Below are positions 28,198 through 37,407 of a stretch of 64,000 nt of DNA, piece after piece. Position 1 is the stretch's first letter. Each line of letters opens with the position of its first letter. The position numbers and the translations under genes are program-made. The DNA comes from CAVVSD01 sp963750895 (GTDB taxonomy: Bacteria > Actinomycetota > Thermoleophilia > Solirubrobacterales > Solirubrobacteraceae), in contig CAVVSD010000005.1 in NCBI GenBank assembly GCA_963750895.1, positions 124,001 through 188,000 of the forward strand. Direction: 5' to 3'. The notes beneath the pieces are model-generated. The model did no database searches. It saw only the letters and a program-made list of their open reading frames with translations, and had not been told where the DNA came from.

Positions 28198-29436
28198 GCC
28201 CCGGAGCTTCGACGCGCGCGGACCAGCTCCTTGAACGCGCGCCCGCGCGCCTCGTAGTCGGCGAACTGGTCGAAGGACGCGCACGCGGGCGACAGGAGCA
28301 CGACGTCGCCCTCGCGCGCCCGCGCGGAGGCCCGCGCGACGGCCGTGTCCAGGTCGCCGCACGGCTCGCCGCCGACGGCCTCGCCGATGCGCTCGGCGTC
28401 CTCGCCGATGAGGTACACCCGAATTCGCCCCCGCCCGCCCGCCGCGCGCAGCGGCGTGAAGTCCTGGCCCTTGCCCCGCCCGCCGAGGATGAGGTGCACC
28501 GGCGCGGTGAACGAGGCGAGCGCGACGAGCGTCGAGGCGACGTTCGTGGCCTTCGAGTCGTTCACGTAGAGGACGCCGTCGATGCGGTCGACCTCCTCGA
28601 GCCGGTGCTCGACGCCGGCGAACGTCGCGAGGCCCGGGCGCGGATCGACGCCGCGGGCCAGCGCGACGGCGGCGGCCGCGGCGGCGTTGGCGAGGTTGTG
28701 CGGCCCGCGCAGCCGGACCTCGATCCGCTCCCCCTCGTGCACGAGCGCGCCGTCGCGGATCTCCAGCGGCGCCACCCGGCGGGCCGCGCCGGGCACGTCG
28801 ATCGGCGCGAGCGCGATGTCCTCGGGACCCTGACGCGCGAAGGCCTGGAGCTTGGCGTCGCGGTAGGCCTCCAGCGTGCCGTGGCGGTCGAGGTGGTCGG
28901 GCTCGAGGTTCAGCAGGATCGCCGCCTCGGGCGCGAACGCCAGCGTGTCCTCGAGCTGGAAGGAGGACGCCTCGCAGACGACGGTCGCGCCGTGCAGGTC
29001 CTCGCCGGCCAGCGACGCGTAGGCGGTCCCGACGTTGCCGACGACCCGGACCGGCTCCCCGGCCGCGCGGTGGATCGCGCCGAGCAGCTCGACGGTCGTC
29101 GTCTTGCCGTTCGTGCCCGTCACCGCGATCGTCTCGGCGTCGACGAGCCGCCACGCGAGCTCGAGCTCGCCCATGACCGGGACGCCCCGCCGCCGCGCCT
29201 CCGCGACCACCGGCGCCTGCGCGGGGACGCCGGGGACTTCACGACCGCGGCGACCCCGTCGAGCTGCGCCAGCCCGTCCGTGCCGATCACCGCCGGGATG
29301 CCCTGGGGCACCTCCGGCGTGCCGGAGTCGACGACGAGGACCTGCTCCCCCGCGCCAGCAGCGCTCGCGCGGCCGCCACGCCCGAGCGTGCAAGGCCGAC
29401 CACGAGGTAGGGGCCGCCCGGGAGCGGCGGTCTCAC
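28194..29436 (-). CDS. murD: UDP-MurNAc-L-Ala--D-glutamate ligase (two frameshifts)
   Basis: Adds D-Glu to the stem peptide. YLVVGLARSGVAAARALLARG, VPQGIPAVIGTDGLAQLDG and the long C-terminal part with the ATP site TGTNGKTTT are each in a different frame. The breaks are homopolymers: CCCCC at 29347-29351 (six expected) and GGGG at 29232-29235 (five expected). Restored length is 414 aa. GTG 29436 overlaps the mraY stop. An essential single-copy gene broken twice at homopolymers argues for sequencing error. Confidence 0.9.
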
Positions 29437-30413
29437 GTGATCGACGCCTGGTAGATCGTGAAGCCGCTCGCGGCGCAGATCGCCGCGACGATCCAGAACC
29501 GCAGGATGATCTTCGTCTCCGACCACGCCATCAGCTCGAAGTGGTGGTGGATCGGCGCCATGAGGAACACCCGTTTCCGGAAGGCCTGGAACGAGAAGAC
29601 CTGGATGAGCACGCTCAGCGCCTCGATCACGAAGATCGCGCCGAGCAGGAGCAGCAGGATCTCCGTCTTCGTCATGATCGCCATCCCGGCGATCGCGCCG
29701 CCCAGCCCCAGCGACCCGGTGTCCCCCATGAACACCGTCGCCGGGAAGGCGTTGAACCACAGGAACCCGACGCACGCGCCGACGAGGCAGCCGGAGAGCA
29801 CCGCGAGGTCGTGGAAGCCCGCGGTGATGAACGTGATGCCGATGTACGCGAGCAGCACGATCGCCGCGCACCCCGCGGCGAGCCCGTCGAGGCCGTCGGT
29901 CAGGTTCACGGCGTTCGTCGTGCCGGCCACGACGAGGTAGATGACGACGAGGTACGGCAGCCCGCCGAGCGCGGACAGGTCGATCTGGTAGTCGATGATC
30001 CGCAGGCGCAGCGTCTCGTCGAGCCCCGCCTGCTGCGTCGCGACCCACCACAGGCCGATCGAGACGAGGATGGTCACGCCGAGCTTCACGCGTCCCCGCA
30101 GGCCGAGCGACCTGCGATGGACGAGCTTGAGGTAGTCGTCGGCGAACCCGAGCAGCGCGCACAGCACCGCCGCGCCGTAGACCCCGACCGCCCGCCAGTC
30201 GTAGTCCGACAGGATCAGGAACGGGATCGAGATCGCGACGAAGATGACGATGCCGCCCGCCGTCGGCGTGCCCGCCTTCGCGTGGTGGCCCTCGGGGCCC
30301 TCCTCGCGGATGACCTGGCCGAACTCGCGCTCGCGGACCGCCGCGATGAACTTCGGCGACAGGAAGATGCAGATGAGCAGCGCGGCGCTGCCCGCGATCA
30401 GGACCTCACCCAT
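29433..30413 (-). CDS. mraY: phospho-MurNAc-pentapeptide transferase MraY
   Basis: Makes lipid I from UDP-MurNAc-pentapeptide and undecaprenyl phosphate. About ten membrane helices. Catalytic Asp residues lie in FADDYLKL and NAVNLTDGLDGLA, the third in VFMGDTGSLGLGG, and the HHH motif in MAPIHHHFE. Length 326 aa is typical. Overlaps murF by 8 nt at its start and murD at its stop. Confidence 0.96.
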   Translation of the reverse strand: MGEVLIAGSAALLICIFLSPKFIAAVREREFGQVIREEGPEGHHAKAGTPTAGGIVIFVAISIPFLILSDYDWRAVGVYGAAVLCALLGFADDYLKLVHRRSLGLRGRVKLGVTILVSIGLWWVATQQAGLDETLRLRIIDYQIDLSALGGLPYLVVIYLVVAGTTNAVNLTDGLDGLAAGCAAIVLLAYIGITFITAGFHDLAVLSGCLVGACVGFLWFNAFPATVFMGDTGSLGLGGAIAGMAIMTKTEILLLLLGAIFVIEALSVLIQVFSFQAFRKRVFLMAPIHHHFELMAWSETKIILRFWIVAAICAASGFTIYQASIT

Positions 30414-31692
30414 GCTGCTGCAGCGCCTCGGTGACGGCTTCCAGACCGACGCCCCTGGACGCCTTCACGAGCACCGTGTCCCCCGGCGCGACGAGCCCCG
30501 TCACGAGGGTCGCGGCCGCCGCAGCGTCGGCGACGCGGTGCGTCGCGCCGCCGAACGTCCCGGCCATGTGCGCGGCGCGCGGGCCGACCGTCACGAGGAC
30601 ATCGACGCCGCGGTCGCGGGCGTGCTCCCCGATCTCCTCGTGGAAGCGGCCCTCGCCGGGCCCGAGCTCGAGCATGTCGCCGAGCACCGCGACGCGGCGC
30701 CCGCCCGCGGTCGCGGCGAGCTCATCGAGTGCGGCTCGCATCGACATCGGGTTGGCGTTGTAGCAGTCATCCAAGACGACCACGGGCCCCGGAAGCTCGA
30801 TCCGCTGGCCCCGCCGAGCGCTCAGGAGGACGTCGATCGGGCCGTGCGGCTCGACCCCGACGGCCCGCGCGGCGGCCAGCGCCGCCATGCCGTTGCGGGT
30901 CATGTGGGCCGAGGTGAACGGCAGCTCGACGCCGCCCAGGTCGTCGACGTCGCCGCCGGGGCCGAAGGTCACGGTTCGCACGTCGACCCGCAGGTGCGGC
31001 GCGAGGAGCGGCTCGCCGGCGGGAACGACGGCGGTGCCCCCGGGACGAAGACCGTCGATGACGCCCGCCTTCTCCGCGGCGATCGCCTCGAGCGTCCCGA
31101 GCTGCTCGAGGTGCACCGGGCCGATGTTCGTGATGAGCCCGACGTCCGGCTCGGCGATCGCGACGAGCTCGGCGATCTGCCCTGCGCCCCGCATCGCCAT
31201 CTCGAGGACGAGGACCTCGGTGCCCTCCGGCGCGCCGAGGATCGTGAGCGGCAGGCCGATCTCCGTGTTGAGGTTCTGCGCGGTGGCGGTCACCCGCCTG
31301 CCGGTCGCGACCATCGCGGCGAGGAGGTCCTTCGTGGAGGTCTTGCCGGTGGAGCCGGTGACGCCGATGACCCGGGCGCCGAGCTCGCGGCGCCAGGCGA
31401 CCGCGAGCGCCTGCAGCGCGGCCAGCGGGTCCTCCGCCTCCAGGACGCGGCCGTCGCCGACCGCGTGACCGGGGCCGATGAGCACGCCCCAGGCGCCCGC
31501 GTCCAGCGCGGCCGCCGCGAAGCTGCCCCCGTCGACGTGCTCGCCGCGCAGCCCGACGAAGAGGTCCCCCGGGCGGACGTCGCGGGAGTCGATCGTCACG
31601 CGCTCGGGACCGGCTCCGTCGGTCGGGGCGGGCGGGGACAGGATCCGCGCGCCCGCGGCCTCCGCGACGCGGCTAGGCGACCACGCGCGCAC
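30406..31692 (-). CDS. murF: UDP-MurNAc-tripeptide D-alanyl-D-alanine ligase
   Basis: Adds D-Ala-D-Ala to complete the pentapeptide. N-terminal substrate domain with VTIDSRDVRPGDLFVGLRG (19 residues), ATP site GVTGSTGKTSTKD, and LDDCYNANPMSM in the C-terminal part. GTG start at 31692 overlaps murE by 20 nt. Length 428 aa. Confidence 0.95.
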   Translation of the reverse strand: MRAWSPSRVAEAAGARILSPPAPTDGAGPERVTIDSRDVRPGDLFVGLRGEHVDGGSFAAAALDAGAWGVLIGPGHAVGDGRVLEAEDPLAALQALAVAWRRELGARVIGVTGSTGKTSTKDLLAAMVATGRRVTATAQNLNTEIGLPLTILGAPEGTEVLVLEMAMRGAGQIAELVAIAEPDVGLITNIGPVHLEQLGTLEAIAAEKAGVIDGLRPGGTAVVPAGEPLLAPHLRVDVRTVTFGPGGDVDDLGGVELPFTSAHMTRNGMAALAAARAVGVEPHGPIDVLLSARRGQRIELPGPVVVLDDCYNANPMSMRAALDELAATAGGRRVAVLGDMLELGPGEGRFHEEIGEHARDRGVDVLVTVGPRAAHMAGTFGGATHRVADAAAAATLVTGLVAPGDTVLVKASRGVGLEAVTEALQQHG

Positions 31693-33097
31693 GCAGGGCC
31701 TCCCTCGCGACCGCGACGTCGTCGAACGGGATCTTCCGGCCGCCCGCGAGCTCCTGGCCCTGCTCGTGGCCCTTGCCGGCGACGAGCAGCACGTCGCCGT
31801 CGCGGGCGAGCGACACCGCGAGCTCGATCGCGGCGCGGCGGTCGGGCTCGACGCGGACGTCCCGGCGGCCGACCCCGGCGACGATCTCGGCGACGATCGC
31901 GTCCGGGTCCTCCGAGCGGGGGTTGTCGGAGGTGATGACGACCTCGTCGGCCAGGCGCCCGGCGACCTCGCCCATGATCGGGCGCTTGCCGCGGTCGCGG
32001 TCCCCGCCCGCGCCGAAGACGACGATGACGCGCCCGCGCGTGAGGTCGCGCGCGGCGTCCAGGACCGACTCGAGCGCGCCGGGCTTGTGCGCGTAGTCGA
32101 CGAGCACCGCGAACCCCTGGCCCTCCTCGACGGGCTCCAGGCGTCCGGGCACCGGCGCGGCCGTGCGCAGCGCCGACGCGATGGCGGCGTCGTCGACGCC
32201 GAGCGCCCGGGCGACGACGACGGCCGCGAGCGCGTTGGCGACGTTGAAGCGCCCGCGCAGCGGGGAGCGCAGGTCCAGCCGCGTGCCCCCGCGGTCGACG
32301 ACGGCGAAGTCCGTGCCCTCGAGGCCCGGGCGCACGTCGACGGCGCGCACGTCGGCGTCGCCCTCGACGGACACCGTCGTGACGTCCATCTCGGCGGCCA
32401 GGCGCGCGCCCCAGGCGTCGTCGACGTTGACGATCCCCACCCGCGGACCGGCCTCGAAGAGCCGGCGCTTGGCGAGGAAGTACTCCTCCATCGTCGGGTG
32501 GAAGTCGAGATGGTCCTGGCTGAGGTTCGTGAACACCGCGACGGCCCAGTGGATCGCGTCCGCGCGGTGCAGCTCCAGCGCGTGGCTGGAGACCTCCATC
32601 GCGCAGGCGGCGTCGCCGCCGTCGGCCATCTCGGCGAACGCGGCCTGGAGGTCGACGGCCTCCGGCGTCGTGCGCGCGAGGGTCCCCTCGCGGCCGGCGA
32701 CGACGCTCTTCACGGTCCCCAGCAGCGCGGTGCGACGGCCGGCGCCCTCCAGCAGCTCGCGGACGAGGAACGAGGTGGTCGTCTTGCCGCTCGTCCCGGT
32801 GATGCCGACCACGTCCAGCCGGGCGCTGGGATCGCCGTGGAACCGGGCGGCGACGGGCGCCATCGCGGCGCGGACGTCATCGACCTGCACCTCGGGCACG
32901 CCGAGCCCGAGCGGGTGGTCGACGACCAGCGCCACGGCGCCGTTGGCGATCGCCTCGGGCGCGAAGTCGTGCCCGTCACGCGTGAAGCCGCGCACGCAGA
33001 AGAACAGCGCGCCGGGCTGCACGCTGCGTCCGTCGTACGCGAGGCTCGTGACCTCGGGGTCGCCCTGGGCGTGCGGGAAGAGCTCGCGCAGCCGCAT
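31673..33097 (-). CDS. murE: UDP-MurNAc-tripeptide synthetase MurE
   Basis: Adds the diamino acid at position 3. N-terminal YDGRSVQPGALFFCVRG, ATP site GITGTSGKTTTSF, and the C-terminal specificity loop TSDNPRSEDP. The DNPR motif is the signature of meso-diaminopimelate-adding enzymes, so a meso-DAP peptidoglycan is predicted. Length 474 aa; 12 nt after ftsI. Confidence 0.95.
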   Translation of the reverse strand: MRLRELFPHAQGDPEVTSLAYDGRSVQPGALFFCVRGFTRDGHDFAPEAIANGAVALVVDHPLGLGVPEVQVDDVRAAMAPVAARFHGDPSARLDVVGITGTSGKTTTSFLVRELLEGAGRRTALLGTVKSVVAGREGTLARTTPEAVDLQAAFAEMADGGDAACAMEVSSHALELHRADAIHWAVAVFTNLSQDHLDFHPTMEEYFLAKRRLFEAGPRVGIVNVDDAWGARLAAEMDVTTVSVEGDADVRAVDVRPGLEGTDFAVVDRGGTRLDLRSPLRGRFNVANALAAVVVARALGVDDAAIASALRTAAPVPGRLEPVEEGQGFAVLVDYAHKPGALESVLDAARDLTRGRVIVVFGAGGDRDRGKRPIMGEVAGRLADEVVITSDNPRSEDPDAIVAEIVAGVGRRDVRVEPDRRAAIELAVSLARDGDVLLVAGKGHEQGQELAGGRKIPFDDVAVAREALRARVVA

Positions 33098-33109
33098 CGA
33101 CCCGGCACC

Positions 33110-34768
33110 CTAGCTGGGAGGGATCCCGAGATACGGGAGGGCGAACTGCGCGATGCGCTGGAAGGCGGGCGCTGCGACGCTGCCGCCGTAGATGCCGCCC
33201 TTCGGCTCGTCGACCGTGACCGTGACGAGCAGCTTGGGGTCGTTGGCGGGCGCGAAGCCCACGAACGAGGCGACGTACGCCGACTCCGAGTACGTGCCCG
33301 TCTTCGGGTCGATCTTGTTCGCCGTGCCGGTCTTGCCGGCGAGCGTGTAGCCGTCGATCGCGGCCTCGGTGCCGGTCCCGCCGACGCGGATGACGCCCTC
33401 GAGCATCTTGCGGACCTCGGTGGCCGTGAACGGCGAGATGATCCGCTTGCCCTTGGGCAGCGCGACGCGCTTGCCGTCGATCGACTTGATCATCTGCGGC
33501 GTGCGCAGGATGCCGCCGTTGGCGATCGTCGCGTAGGCGGCCGCGAGCTGGACGGCGGTGACGGCCTCGCCCTGGCCGATCGGCAGGTTGCCCATCGAGG
33601 AGCCCGAGTACTTGTCGAGCGGGAGGACGAGTCCCTGCTCCTCGCCCGGCAGCGCGATGCCCGACTTCGTCCCGAACCCGAAGCGCCGGACCCACTCGTC
33701 GAAGCGCTTCGCGCCGAGCCGCTGGCCGATCATGATCGTGCCGACGTTCGATGACTGCGCGAGGATCTCGGCGGTCGACAGCGAGACCGCGCCGCGGTCG
33801 TGCGCCTCGCCGATGAGCCGGTCGGCGACCTGGATCTTCGGCGGGAGGCTGAACATCGTGTCGGGCTTGACGAGGCCCTCCTGCAGGGCGCCGGCGACCG
33901 TGACGATCTTGAAGGTCGAGCCCGGCTCGTAGACGTCGCCGACGGTCCGGTTCTGCCAGGCGGCGGGCGGTGCGCCGGCCACGTCGTTGGCGTTCACGCC
34001 CGGCCAGTTGGCCATCGCGAGCACCTGGCCCGTGCGCGGGTCCGTCACGAGCGCGGTCGCGCTCTTCGGCTTGTACGCCTGGCCGACGCCGCGGAGGACC
34101 TCCTCGGCCTTGGCCTGGATCTGGGCGTCGAGCGTGAGCTGGATGTCGTGCCCCGGCTTCATCGGGGTCGTGTCCCTGATCGAGATCGGCTCGCCGAGGG
34201 CGTCGCGCACGATCCGCCGCTCGCCGTCCTTGCCGTGCAGCGTCTTCTCCTCGCGGTACTCCAGGCCCGCGCCGCCGATGCCGTCGGACTTCACGGTGCC
34301 GAGGACCTGCGACGCCAGCCAGTCGCGCGGGTACTCGCGGCGGCTCGTCGGCGTGAGGTCGACGCCGGCGATGTCGAGCTTGCGGACCTTCGCGGCGCGC
34401 CCCGAGGGCAGCTTGCGCGAGAGGTAGACGAAGCCGCTGCGCTCGGTGAGCTTGTCGAGCAGGTCGCCCACCGGGACGCCGAGGATCGGGGCGAGCTTCG
34501 CGGCCGTGCCCCGCGGGTCCTTCACGAGGTACGGCGTCGCGGAGACGTCGCTCGCGGGCTCGGACACCGCGAGCTCGGTGCCGGTGCGGTCGGTGATCGA
34601 CCCGCGCTGCGCGGGCAGCGCGACGTCGACGACCTGCTGCGTCGCGGCGGCGTTCTTGAGGGTGCTGGCGTTGACGAGGCCGACCCAGCCGGCGCGCAGG
34701 ACGGCGATGCCGAGCAGGACGAGGAAGACCGCGAAGAGCAGGCCGATGCGGCGCTGCGTCAGCCCCAC
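33110..34768 (-). CDS. ftsI: penicillin-binding protein FtsI (class B PBP)
   Basis: The septal transpeptidase, 552 aa. One N-terminal anchor helix (LLFAVFLVLLGIAVL), a PBP dimerisation domain, then the transpeptidase with the active-site serine in PGSTFKI, the SSN motif and KTGT. No PASTA domain follows. GTG start at 34768, 5 nt after the corrected ftsL stop. Confidence 0.95.
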   Translation of the reverse strand: MGLTQRRIGLLFAVFLVLLGIAVLRAGWVGLVNASTLKNAAATQQVVDVALPAQRGSITDRTGTELAVSEPASDVSATPYLVKDPRGTAAKLAPILGVPVGDLLDKLTERSGFVYLSRKLPSGRAAKVRKLDIAGVDLTPTSRREYPRDWLASQVLGTVKSDGIGGAGLEYREEKTLHGKDGERRIVRDALGEPISIRDTTPMKPGHDIQLTLDAQIQAKAEEVLRGVGQAYKPKSATALVTDPRTGQVLAMANWPGVNANDVAGAPPAAWQNRTVGDVYEPGSTFKIVTVAGALQEGLVKPDTMFSLPPKIQVADRLIGEAHDRGAVSLSTAEILAQSSNVGTIMIGQRLGAKRFDEWVRRFGFGTKSGIALPGEEQGLVLPLDKYSGSSMGNLPIGQGEAVTAVQLAAAYATIANGGILRTPQMIKSIDGKRVALPKGKRIISPFTATEVRKMLEGVIRVGGTGTEAAIDGYTLAGKTGTANKIDPKTGTYSESAYVASFVGFAPANDPKLLVTVTVDEPKGGIYGGSVAAPAFQRIAQFALPYLGIPPS

Positions 34769-34773
34769 CGGGC

Positions 34774-35645
34774 CTAGCCTCCCGGCGTCGCGACGGCGCC
34801 GCCGGCCGGCGTCACCGCCTGTGCTGTCTGCTGCTGCGGCTGGGCCGCGGGCGCCTGCGGCTGCACGGGCTGCTGTTGCTGCTGGGTCTGCGCCTGGGTC
34901 TCCTGTGCGACGGCCGGCTGCTGGGGCTGCTGCGGCTGCTGGGCTGCTGCTGCGGCTGCTCAGGCGTCGTCGCGGCGGCGGGTGCCTGCGCCTGCGTCTG
35001 CGCCTGGGGGGTCGCCGCCGGATCGACGGTGGCGGGCGCGGGCGTGGCGCCCGGCGCCTTCTCGGCCGACTCGGGCGCCAGGGCGATCGCTCCGGTGCCG
35101 ACGCCGGCCTCGACCGCGGCCTTCGCCTGGGCGGCGAGATCCGGGTCGGCGGGCTTCATGGTCTTGGCCGCGCGCGTGGCGTCGGTCGCGTGGACGTCCG
35201 TGTAGCGGACCTCGCCGGCGTTCGGCATGACCAGCCCGAGCTGCTGGGCCTCCGTGGCGATCCGGTCGCCGGAGCCGAGGCGCGAGACCTCCAGGCGCAG
35301 CGCCGTGTTCTGCTGCTCGAGCGTCGTGGCCTTCTCGACCGCGCGGCCGATGCCGGCGTTCAGGCCGAGCATGTGGACCTGCATCGCGACGATGCCGATG
35401 AGCGCGACGGCGATGACCGCGACCCACGTCCGCCCCCGGATGAGCCGGTCGAGCGCGCGGGAGTCGGGCAGCGTGCGGGCGAGGCCGGCCGCGCCGACGA
35501 GGATCCCCGGCGCAGTGGTCGCGGCGGCGGGACGGGTCCTGGTCGGGCCGGAGACGCGCCGCGGGCCGGGAACGGGACGCAGCGGGCGCGGGGCCGCACG
35601 GCCTGCGTGCGTCGCGCGACGCGCGGCGGTCGCCGGTCTGCTCAT
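34774..35645 (-). CDS. ftsL: FtsL-like septum protein with long Gln/Pro tail (frameshifted)
   Basis: Positioned as ftsL between rsmH and ftsI. An Arg/Pro-rich cytoplasmic N-terminus of ~75 residues, one helix (TWVAVIAVALIGIVAMQVHML, in part), then a leucine-zipper-like coiled coil (EKATTLEQQNTALRLEVSRL) as in FtsL/DivIC. After that comes a ~150-residue Ala/Pro/Gln-rich tail. A lost G in the run at 34941-34943 breaks the tail; corrected, it is dominated by QQPQ repeats and ends GGAVATPGG at 34774 (about 290 aa). Unusually long for FtsL. Confidence 0.75.
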
Positions 35646-35697
35646 ACCTGGTCCTTCCGTGATGACGCAGACCCGAGAACGGAGGCTCTGCCGACGG

Positions 35698-36642
35698 TCA
35701 TGCCGTGTCCTTCAATTTGCGGGCGGCGCGCAGCCGCGCGGAGGCGGCCCGCGAGTTCTCGGCGACCTCGGCCGATCCGGCGACGATGGACCGGCGGTTG
35801 AGCAGCTCGGCACGCGGCTCGCCGCCGCACACGCACACCGGGAGGTCGGGCGGGCAGGTGCACCCGCGCGCGAGGTCGACCAGGAAGCGCTTCACGCGCC
35901 GGTCTTCCAGGCTGTGGAAGGAAATCCCTGCAAACCGGCCTCCGATGCCGAGGACGCGCCACGCGAGCGGCAGCGCCGAGTCGAGCTGTCCGAGCTCGTC
36001 GTTGACGGCGATCCGGATCGCCTGGAAGGTGCGCTTGGCCGGATGCCCGCCCGCGAACCGCGCCGGGGCGGGAACCGCGGCGGTGACGACGTCGACGAGC
36101 TCCATCGTGGTGTCGATCGACCCGCGCGCACGTGCGCGCACGATCCCGCGGGCGATCTGGCGGGCGTAGCGCTCCTCGCCCAGGTCGCGCAGCGCGCGGG
36201 AGAGCTCGCGCTCGTCCCACTCGTTGACGACCTCCCGAGCGGAGAGCTCGAGCGTCGGGTCCATCCGCATGTCGAGCGGGGCGTCGTAGGCGTAGGAGAA
36301 GCCGCGCTCGCGCGTGTCGACCTGCATGGAGGACATGCCGAGGTCCATGAGCACGGCGTCGGCCCGCACGTCCTCGTCGGCGAGCGTCGCCAGCCCCTCG
36401 ACGAAGTCCGCGCGCACGAACCGCGTCGCGCACGCGACCTCGGCCGTGAACTCGTCGAAGCGGGCCTCCGCATCGGGATCGCGGTCGATCGCGATGAGCA
36501 GGCCGTCGGGCCCGAGGCGCTCGGCGATCGCACGCGCGTGCCCGCCTGCGCCGAACGTGCAGTCGACTGCGACGCCGCCGCGCGGCGGAGCCAGGAGATC
36601 GACCGTCTCGTGCAGAAGCACGGGGACGTGGGTGGCGGTCAT
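35698..36642 (-). CDS. rsmH: 16S rRNA m4C1402 methyltransferase RsmH (MraW)
   Basis: Methylates N4 of C1402 in 16S rRNA. N-terminal HVPVLLHETVDLL, SAM loop DCTFGAGGHARAI, and RTFQAIRIAVNDEL and SFHSLEDRRVKRF later. I chose ATG 36642, one base after the mraZ stop, giving 314 aa. A CTCPPDLPVCVCG stretch near the C-terminus could hold a metal, as in many family members. Confidence 0.95.
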   Translation of the reverse strand: MTATHVPVLLHETVDLLAPPRGGVAVDCTFGAGGHARAIAERLGPDGLLIAIDRDPDAEARFDEFTAEVACATRFVRADFVEGLATLADEDVRADAVLMDLGMSSMQVDTRERGFSYAYDAPLDMRMDPTLELSAREVVNEWDERELSRALRDLGEERYARQIARGIVRARARGSIDTTMELVDVVTAAVPAPARFAGGHPAKRTFQAIRIAVNDELGQLDSALPLAWRVLGIGGRFAGISFHSLEDRRVKRFLVDLARGCTCPPDLPVCVCGGEPRAELLNRRSIVAGSAEVAENSRAASARLRAARKLKDTA

Positions 36643-36643
36643 G

Positions 36644-37078
36644 TCAACCAGGATGGCCAAGGCGCTCGGTGATGCCGGCGATCTCGCCGGTCAGGTCGCT
36701 GTTGAAGTCCTGCCAGGTCGTGCGGTCCCAGACCTGGAGGGACTCGGAGGCACCGGTCACGACGACCTCCTTGCGCAGTCCGGCGTGCTCGATGAGTGCG
36801 GCCGGGAGCTGCACGCGCCCGGCCGAGTCCAGCTCGGTGTCGAAGGCGTTCGCGGAGAACCAGAGGCGCATGCGGCGGGCGTCGGAGGACATGGGGTTCA
36901 GCCCCTGCAGCGAGCGCTCGACGACGGCGTCGTACGCGTCGGGAACCCAGAGGTCGACGTTGCGCTCGAGGCCCTTGGCGAGAACGACCCCCCCGCTGAG
37001 CTCGGCGCGGAACTTGGCCGGGACGGTGAGGCGGTTCTTTGCATCGAGCGAGTAGTCGAAGGAGCCGCGGAAGGCCAT
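36644..37078 (-). CDS. mraZ: transcriptional regulator MraZ
   Basis: Head of the division/cell-wall cluster and usually its own repressor. Two AbrB-like halves: FRGSFDYSLDAKNRLTVPAK at the N-terminus and DTELDSAGRVQLPAAL in the second half. Length 144 aa. GTGGG repeats upstream fit its known operator type. No Shine-Dalgarno precedes the ATG; instead the exact complement of one does. Confidence 0.95.
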   Translation of the reverse strand: MAFRGSFDYSLDAKNRLTVPAKFRAELSGGVVLAKGLERNVDLWVPDAYDAVVERSLQGLNPMSSDARRMRLWFSANAFDTELDSAGRVQLPAALIEHAGLRKEVVVTGASESLQVWDRTTWQDFNSDLTGEIAGITERLGHPG

Positions 37079-37084
37079 GAGTTC

Positions 37085-37133
37085 AAGGAGGTGAGCCGGC
37101 CTGGAGAGGTGGGAGGAGCCCCTCCAGCCCGGC
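37085..37133 (-). promoter_or_regulatory. mraZ 5' leader: anti-Shine-Dalgarno-like run and hairpin
   Basis: On the coding strand TCACCTCCTT (37094-37085) ends 6 nt before the mraZ ATG, where AAGGAGG would be expected; it matches the 16S 3' end rather than its complement. Just upstream a stem pairs 37133-37122 with 37106-37095, 11 of 12 positions, around a 15-nt loop. Initiation may be leaderless or depend on folding. Seen directly; function is inference. Confidence 0.45.
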
Positions 37134-37151
37134 TCGCAGGAGCGACAGTAA

Positions 37152-37166
37152 CCCACTTTCCCCCAC
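37152..37166 (-). promoter_or_regulatory. MraZ operator (GTGGG repeat pair)
   Basis: GTGGG-N5-GTGGG on the coding strand, 74 nt upstream of the mraZ ATG; MraZ is known to bind tandem TGGG repeats with 5-nt spacers. A further degenerate GTGGGGGATCGGGTG lies at about 37184-37198. The rest of the 329-nt gap between mraZ and the divergent lipoprotein gene shows no other clear element. Confidence 0.6.
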
Positions 37167-37407
37167 TCAGCAACTCTCAATGCACCCGATCCCCCACCGT
37201 GCATCCCCGACGACCCATCCGCGGCGTGTTCGTCGCGGCATTTGCAGGGCTTTCGCAGGTGGGGCGCGGTGGGGCGCGACGGCCCGGGAACCCGGGCGTC
37301 TCCGTGCACCACGCGCGGACGCACGAGGACTTGCAGCCTCGGGGCCGGTTCCGCCGGTCGGTGTGCATCGCTCTCAGGGCTCGCACCCCCCGGTACCGTC
37401 GGGGCAC

